A DNA stretch of 5,467 bases from Candidatus Heimdallarchaeota archaeon (GTDB lineage: Archaea > Asgardarchaeota > Heimdallarchaeia > Heimdallarchaeales > Heimdallarchaeaceae), in the NCBI GenBank assembly GCA_016839875.1, contig JAEOTK010000290.1, forward strand, positions 1-5,467, written 5' to 3'. The position numbers were made by a program, and so were the translations under genes. Shown piece after piece: positions 5,302 to 5,467 of this stretch; the first letter of the stretch is position 1, and each line of letters opens with the position of its first letter. Under the pieces are notes generated by a model, which did not search any database, was not told where the DNA came from, and worked only from the letters and a program-made list of their open reading frames with translations.

Positions 5302-5467
5302 ATGGTGAAAATATTGAAGAGAGTTCTTAAAATAGGCGTTATAGCTCTTTTGGTAGCAGCATTATTCAGCATTCCAACAGTTGCACAATATGAAGATACT
5401 GGATTATATTATTCAGATATGATGATTAAAAATGGAACATTTACATGGTATGTAAACAAATCACTTA
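5302..5467 (+). CDS. Secreted or anchored protein with signal peptide, 3'-partial
   Basis: An ATG-started frame runs open to the right edge for 55 codons. Residues 1-10 are basic (K3, K6, R7, K10) and residues 11-24 form a hydrophobic core (IGVIALLVAALF). A small-residue site TVA at 26-28, followed by Q29, would suit signal peptidase I cleavage. The mature part begins QYEDTG and contains GTFTWYV (45-51), a short strand-like segment. No lipobox cysteine is present. The fragment is too short to assign a family. A second possible start is the GTG immediately after the ATG. It lies 119 bases downstream of the Cys-rich gene and seems to have its own promoter, so the two need not be functionally linked. 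Confidence 0.75.
   Translation, partial: MVKILKRVLKIGVIALLVAALFSIPTVAQYEDTGLYYSDMMIKNGTFTWYVNKSL

Noticed and set aside
1..5467. tRNA, rRNA, CRISPR array, insertion sequence or attachment site
   Set aside because: No cloverleaf with a TTC arm, no regularly spaced direct repeats, no transposase-like frame and no long terminal inverted repeats were seen by eye.

Overview
The window comes from an A+T-rich genome (roughly one third G+C by eye, not computed) and reads as archaeal. The 5' ends of several genes carry TATA-like boxes preceded by purine-rich, BRE-like stretches. One box sits about 26 bases before an ATG, as expected for a leaderless archaeal transcript, while other genes have Shine-Dalgarno sites. 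The mix of TPR proteins, an RtcB-type protein and cysteine-rich mini-proteins would suit an Asgard (Heimdall-like) archaeon. That lineage is an inference from general style and is not proven here.

Layout. (1) Positions 2-1045, plus strand: the C-terminal 347 codons of a TPR-like helical-repeat protein, open at the left edge. (2) Positions 1047-4799, minus strand: three genes read right to left. First is a two-domain calcineurin-like phosphoesterase (4799-3216) whose second domain has lost most of its active site. Next is a very divergent RtcB-like protein (3129-1831) that keeps the metal-binding Cys/Asn/His set and the histidine that RtcB guanylylates. Last is a glycerophosphodiester phosphodiesterase (GDPD) family protein (1793-1047). 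The GDPD gene and the TPR gene converge with one base between them. (3) Positions 4800-4951: a divergent promoter region. (4) Positions 4952-5182, plus strand: a 76-residue protein with two identically spaced CxxxCxxC motifs. (5) From 5302 to the right edge, plus strand: the first 55 codons of a protein with a signal peptide.

How the genes may fit together. The three minus-strand genes all belong to families that act on phosphodiester or phosphomonoester bonds, two hydrolytic and one ligase-like. RtcB enzymes use RNA ends with a 2',3'-cyclic phosphate or 3'-phosphate. Some CpdA/GpdQ-type phosphoesterases open 2',3'-cyclic nucleotides, and both GpdQ-type and GDPD-type enzymes cleave glycerophosphodiesters. 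An RNA-end repair or processing cluster is therefore a reasonable hypothesis, and simple phosphodiester scavenging is the alternative. The divergent RtcB-like protein and the half-dead tandem phosphoesterase are the two items most worth follow-up.
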